NCBI GenBank assembly: GCA_964392615.1
Contig: CAYMRB010000371.1
Span: forward strand, 1-10,179
Source: CAYMRB01 sp964392615
Lineage (GTDB): Bacteria; Planctomycetota; UBA8108
Direction of reading: 5' to 3'
DNA length: 10,179 nt
Shown here piece after piece: positions 7,393 through 10,179 of the stretch (the first letter of the stretch is position 1; each line of letters starts with the position of its first letter). The translations under genes were made by a program, and so were the position numbers. Below the pieces are notes generated by a model. It saw only the letters and a program-made list of their open reading frames with translations. It had not been told where the DNA came from and did no database searches.

Positions 7393-10179
7393 ATGTCCGC
7401 AGTTCGTCGCGTCGCCGCAGGCTGGCTCGTGGTGGCGTCTGTCTTGGCGGGGGGGGCCGGTCGCGGCGAAGTCCTGCAATGGGACTTCGACGGTGACCTC
7501 GCATCGTCGACGGGTCACGCTGCTCTCGTCCCCGCAGCGTCGGCGCCGGCGAGCTCGCCCTCGGTGGCCTTCGGCACTGCGAATGTCGGTGGCGGCGTCG
7601 CGAGCATTGCCGAGTTCGGGCGCGGTACGTACTTCCGGATGCCGCTCGGTCTGGCCGCGAACGGCGGCGGATCGTACGTCAATCAGTACACGCTCATCGT
7701 CGACGTACGATTCCCCGATCGCGCGCCGTCGGGAGGCTGGGCAGCGCTCTTGCAGACGAACCGGAGCAACTCCAACGACGGCGATTGGTTCGTCAACCCC
7801 GCTGGTGGGCTCGGCATCTCGGGGGTCTATGGCGGCAACGTGTCGGAGTCGAGCTGGCACCGCGTCGCGCTCGTCGTCGATCTTGCGGCCGGCACGTACG
7901 CGAGCTACCTGGACGGCGCTGCGGTGCAGGATCTCGACGGACTCGCGCTGGACGGCCGCTTCGCGCTAGATCTCGATGGGGCGCTGCTGTTCGCGGACGA
8001 GAACAGCGAGAACGCCGCCGGCCTCGTCAGCAGCGTGCAATTGCGCGACGAGGCGCTTTCGGCGGTCGCGATCGCGAGGCTCGGAGGACCGCAGGCCGAC
8101 GGCATCCCGATCGCGGACGACGCTCCGGCGCTCGCGCACCATTGGTCGTTCGACGCGGCGTCGATCAGTGGGCGGATTGTCGCGGATCTCGCCGGCGACT
8201 TCGACGCGTCGATCCAGGGGCCTCTGGTGGTGGAGAGCGATCCTTCGGCGCTCGTGCTGGATGGCGCGACGAGCGAGGCCGTCGTCGCAGGTGTCACGCC
8301 GGCGGATCTCCCGGCGCGCGAGCTCACCGCCGAAGCGTGGGTGTGGCTCGAGAGCGGCACCCGGTGGGGCGGTATCGTCGGCTACCTCCAGGACAACGGC
8401 GCGGTCGAGAAAGGCTGGGCCCTCGGCTACGACGACTCGAGCTTCACGGTCGCGCTGTCGACAGCGGGCGACCTGACGTATCTCTCCGCCGCTGCCGACT
8501 ACGCGACCGGCCGGTGGTATCACGTCGCCAGCACGTACGACGGCGGGCTCCTGCGGCTGTACGTCGACGGCCGGCTCGAGGCCGAGTCGCGTGAGCGTTC
8601 GGGCGACATCGACTACGCCGACGCGCCGTTCACGATCGGCGCCTATCGCGACGCCGACGAGTTCTACTCGCTCGACGGCAAGCTTCACGAGATTCGCGTC
8701 TTCGGAGCGGCGCTGACCGCCGCGGAGGTCGCCGCGAGCTACGAGGCGAAGCGCGCTCTCCTGCAGGGTGACGATCCGCCCCCCGGCGGCGAGTTCGTCG
8801 GCCACTGGATCTTCGACGCCGGCCACGTCAGCGGACGCATCGTCGAGGACGTCGCGGGCGACCACGAGGGAACGATCGTCGGTCCCGTCGTCCTGTCGGG
8901 CAGCCCCGATTCACTCGTGCTCGACGGCTCGTCGAACAAGGTCGACCTGCGACTCGCGGGAGGATCGAGCGCGCTGCCGCGGCGCACGTTGACCGCCGAG
9001 GCATGGGTGTCGCTCGAGTCGGGCACGACGTGGGGCGGCATCGTCGGCTATCTCCAGGACAACGGCGATTTCGAGAAGGGCTGGCTCCTCGGCTACGACA
9101 ACGCGAACTTCGGCATGGCGCTGTCGACTGGCGGGACCTTGACCTATCTGTACGGCGAGACCGAGTACGAGCAGGGGCACTGGTACCACGTCGTCGGAAC
9201 ATACGACGGCGCGACGTTGAAGCTGTACGTCGACGGCCGCCTGGAAGCGACCTCCTCGTCGCGCTCGGGAGACGTCGACTACGCGCCCGCGTCGTTCGTC
9301 ATCGGCGTCTACGAGGACGACAACGAGTTCTTCCCGATGAACGGCCGCGTGCACGAGGTGCGTCTTCACGACCGCGCGTTGACGCTGGCCGAGGTCGCGG
9401 CGAACTATCGCTCGAAGGCGGATCTGTTCCCGACATCGCAGCCGCCGGCGTGGGGGCCGAGCCTGCGCTTCACCGGCCGCAGCACGGCGGTCGTGTCGTG
9501 GGAGACGAGCGAGCCGACGCCGTCGATCATCGAGCTCGGCAAGACTCGAACGCTCGGCACGCGCGTCGAGAATCCGACGCCGACGACCGAGCACGCTCTC
9601 GAGATCGTCGACCTCGAGCGCAACACGCCGTACTTCTACGTCGTCGAGCAGCACTTCGGGGACCGCGCGGTCGTCAGCCCGCTCTACCAGTTCTCGACCG
9701 AGTTCAACTACTCCGTCGAGGACGTCTCGGACGCCGAATCGCCGTTTCCCGTCGATGAGCTGACGCCTCTCTATGCGACCGCCGCGGAGCGGATCCTCGA
9801 CGCGACGGGTATCGCCAAGGGCTACTGTCTCGTCTGGGACTGCGGCGAAGGGCGCCTCGCGTACGAGCTCGCGCAGCGCTCCGAGCTGCACATCGTCGGC
9901 GTCTCGCCCGACGGTGCGGACGTCGCACGCGGCCGCCGGATCCTGAAGGAAGAGGGCGTGTACGGAAGCCGGGTGACGCTTCACGAGCGTCCGTTGAACT
10001 CGCTACTGTACACGGCGAACGCGTTCAATCTGATCGTGTCGGACCGCCTGGTGTCTCACGGCGAAGTGCGCGGCGCGGCTGCCGAGATGTTCCGCGTGCT
10101 GCGGCCATCGGGCGGCGTCGCCGCTCTCGGCCAGCCATCCGGCGCTGCAGCGCCGATCGCCCGAGGCGATCTCGAAGCC
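7393..10179 (+). CDS. Secreted LamG x3 / FnIII / class I methyltransferase-fold fusion (3' partial)
   Basis: The frame is open for 929 codons from the ATG at 7393 to the window end with no stop. A signal peptide (about 1-25: RRVAAGWLVVASVLAGGA) leads into LamG-like domain 1 (26-228), with FDGD, WHRVALVVD and YLDG strands. LamG2 (244-457) and LamG3 (467-679) are near copies: both have LTAEAWV, GGIVGYLQDNG, WYHV, LYVDGRLEA and a closing HE(I/V)R helix. Residues 684-772 are an FnIII domain of the purple-acid-phosphatase N-terminal type (STAVVSWETSEPT, LERNTPYFYVV). From 788 a class I methyltransferase fold follows: CLVWDCGEGRLAYELA (motif I, D816-C817-G818), HIVGVSPDG (strand 2 end, S838), FNLIVSD and FRVLRPSGG. 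The first motif I Gly and the ribose-binding acidic residue appear replaced, so SAM binding is doubtful. From memory, planctomycetal relatives continue into a PQQ/BamB-like beta-propeller; the window ends too soon to see. Location is envelope or extracellular. Confidence 0.92.
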   Translation, partial: MSAVRRVAAGWLVVASVLAGGAGRGEVLQWDFDGDLASSTGHAALVPAASAPASSPSVAFGTANVGGGVASIAEFGRGTYFRMPLGLAANGGGSYVNQYTLIVDVRFPDRAPSGGWAALLQTNRSNSNDGDWFVNPAGGLGISGVYGGNVSESSWHRVALVVDLAAGTYASYLDGAAVQDLDGLALDGRFALDLDGALLFADENSENAAGLVSSVQLRDEALSAVAIARLGGPQADGIPIADDAPALAHHWSFDAASISGRIVADLAGDFDASIQGPLVVESDPSALVLDGATSEAVVAGVTPADLPARELTAEAWVWLESGTRWGGIVGYLQDNGAVEKGWALGYDDSSFTVALSTAGDLTYLSAAADYATGRWYHVASTYDGGLLRLYVDGRLEAESRERSGDIDYADAPFTIGAYRDADEFYSLDGKLHEIRVFGAALTAAEVAASYEAKRALLQGDDPPPGGEFVGHWIFDAGHVSGRIVEDVAGDHEGTIVGPVVLSGSPDSLVLDGSSNKVDLRLAGGSSALPRRTLTAEAWVSLESGTTWGGIVGYLQDNGDFEKGWLLGYDNANFGMALSTGGTLTYLYGETEYEQGHWYHVVGTYDGATLKLYVDGRLEATSSSRSGDVDYAPASFVIGVYEDDNEFFPMNGRVHEVRLHDRALTLAEVAANYRSKADLFPTSQPPAWGPSLRFTGRSTAVVSWETSEPTPSIIELGKTRTLGTRVENPTPTTEHALEIVDLERNTPYFYVVEQHFGDRAVVSPLYQFSTEFNYSVEDVSDAESPFPVDELTPLYATAAERILDATGIAKGYCLVWDCGEGRLAYELAQRSELHIVGVSPDGADVARGRRILKEEGVYGSRVTLHERPLNSLLYTANAFNLIVSDRLVSHGEVRGAAAEMFRVLRPSGGVAALGQPSGAAAPIARGDLEA
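8122..9430 (+). repeat. Tandem LamG duplication, 666-bp period
   Basis: Two adjacent copies of a 222-codon unit. CTCCAGGACAACGGC ends at 8400 and 9066, and TACGTCGACGGCCG starts at 8560 and 9226; both pairs are exactly 666 bp apart, so no indel lies between these markers. The preceding first LamG domain is far more diverged and is not part of this duplication. Confidence 0.85.
9775..10179 (+). other. Methyltransferase-fold domain inside an exported protein (partial)
   Basis: Strand, helix and loop order fits a Rossmann-like class I methyltransferase: motif I at residues 813-824, strand 2 ending HIVGVS, strand 4 NLIVSD, and FRVLRPSGGVAAL for helix and strand 5. Against the usual D-x-G-C-G-x-G pattern it reads V-W-D-C-G-E-G, and the acidic residue after strand 2 is Ser838. 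The chain is cut at the window end. Confidence 0.75.

Noticed and set aside
4409..7504. Very long open frame on the minus strand across the repeat-protein gene
   Set aside because: It mirrors a real plus-strand gene with clear domains, is Arg/Val/Glu-rich without any recognisable motif, and is expected where GC-rich third positions suppress stops on the opposite strand.
8911..9984. Long minus-strand frame opposite the LamG3/FnIII/methyltransferase region
   Set aside because: The plus strand has strong domain matches here; the minus product has no motif and no start signal.
1..10179. CRISPR array, insertion sequence, tRNA or rRNA, phage or defence island
   Set aside because: No regularly spaced short repeats, transposase-like frame, terminal inverted repeats, cloverleaf or nuclease/defence motif was seen; the repeats present are within protein-coding domain duplications.

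Overview
The window is very GC-rich and every gene has strong third-position G/C bias. It carries two secreted multidomain proteins of a kind typical of Planctomycetota: a repeat protein ending in a paired DxNxDG dockerin-like module, and a LamG-FnIII-methyltransferase fusion. A Planctomycetota or closely related bacterium is the best guess. This rests on domain style, not on a marker gene. I see no mobile element, CRISPR array, tRNA or rRNA.

Layout. (1) At 3-1790, plus strand and cut at its 5' side, is a three-part protein: a trypsin/HtrA-like fold without its catalytic His and Ser, a helical TPR region, and a retropepsin-like aspartic protease domain with an intact DTG. (2) At 1720-3750, minus strand, is a lipoprotein with a SirB1-type transglutaminase-like domain (Cys and His present) and a TPR tail. 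It is readable only if two frameshifts, near 3271 and 2370, are repaired. Their shifts cancel, so the first and last parts share a frame. Its 3' end overlaps gene 1 tail to tail. (3) A 298-bp divergent intergenic region (3751-4048) holds several palindromes and both ribosome-binding sites. (4) At 4049-7336, plus strand, is a 1095-residue secreted protein made of a duplicated A-B module pair around a cysteine-rich FnIII-like centre, ending in the dockerin-like pair. (5) At 7393-10179, plus strand and cut by the window end, is a secreted protein with three LamG-like domains (the last two a 666-bp tandem duplication), a purple-acid-phosphatase-type FnIII domain, and a class I methyltransferase fold with an altered SAM-binding motif.

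Genes 4 and 5 are 56 bp apart, both carry signal peptides, and may be co-transcribed as a cell-surface or extracellular pair. Genes 1 and 2 are convergent and both mix a peptidase-related fold with TPRs, which suggests roles in envelope protein handling; this is inference. The most unusual items are the methyltransferase fold in an exported protein, the pseudoprotease-TPR-aspartic protease fusion, and the paired frameshifts.
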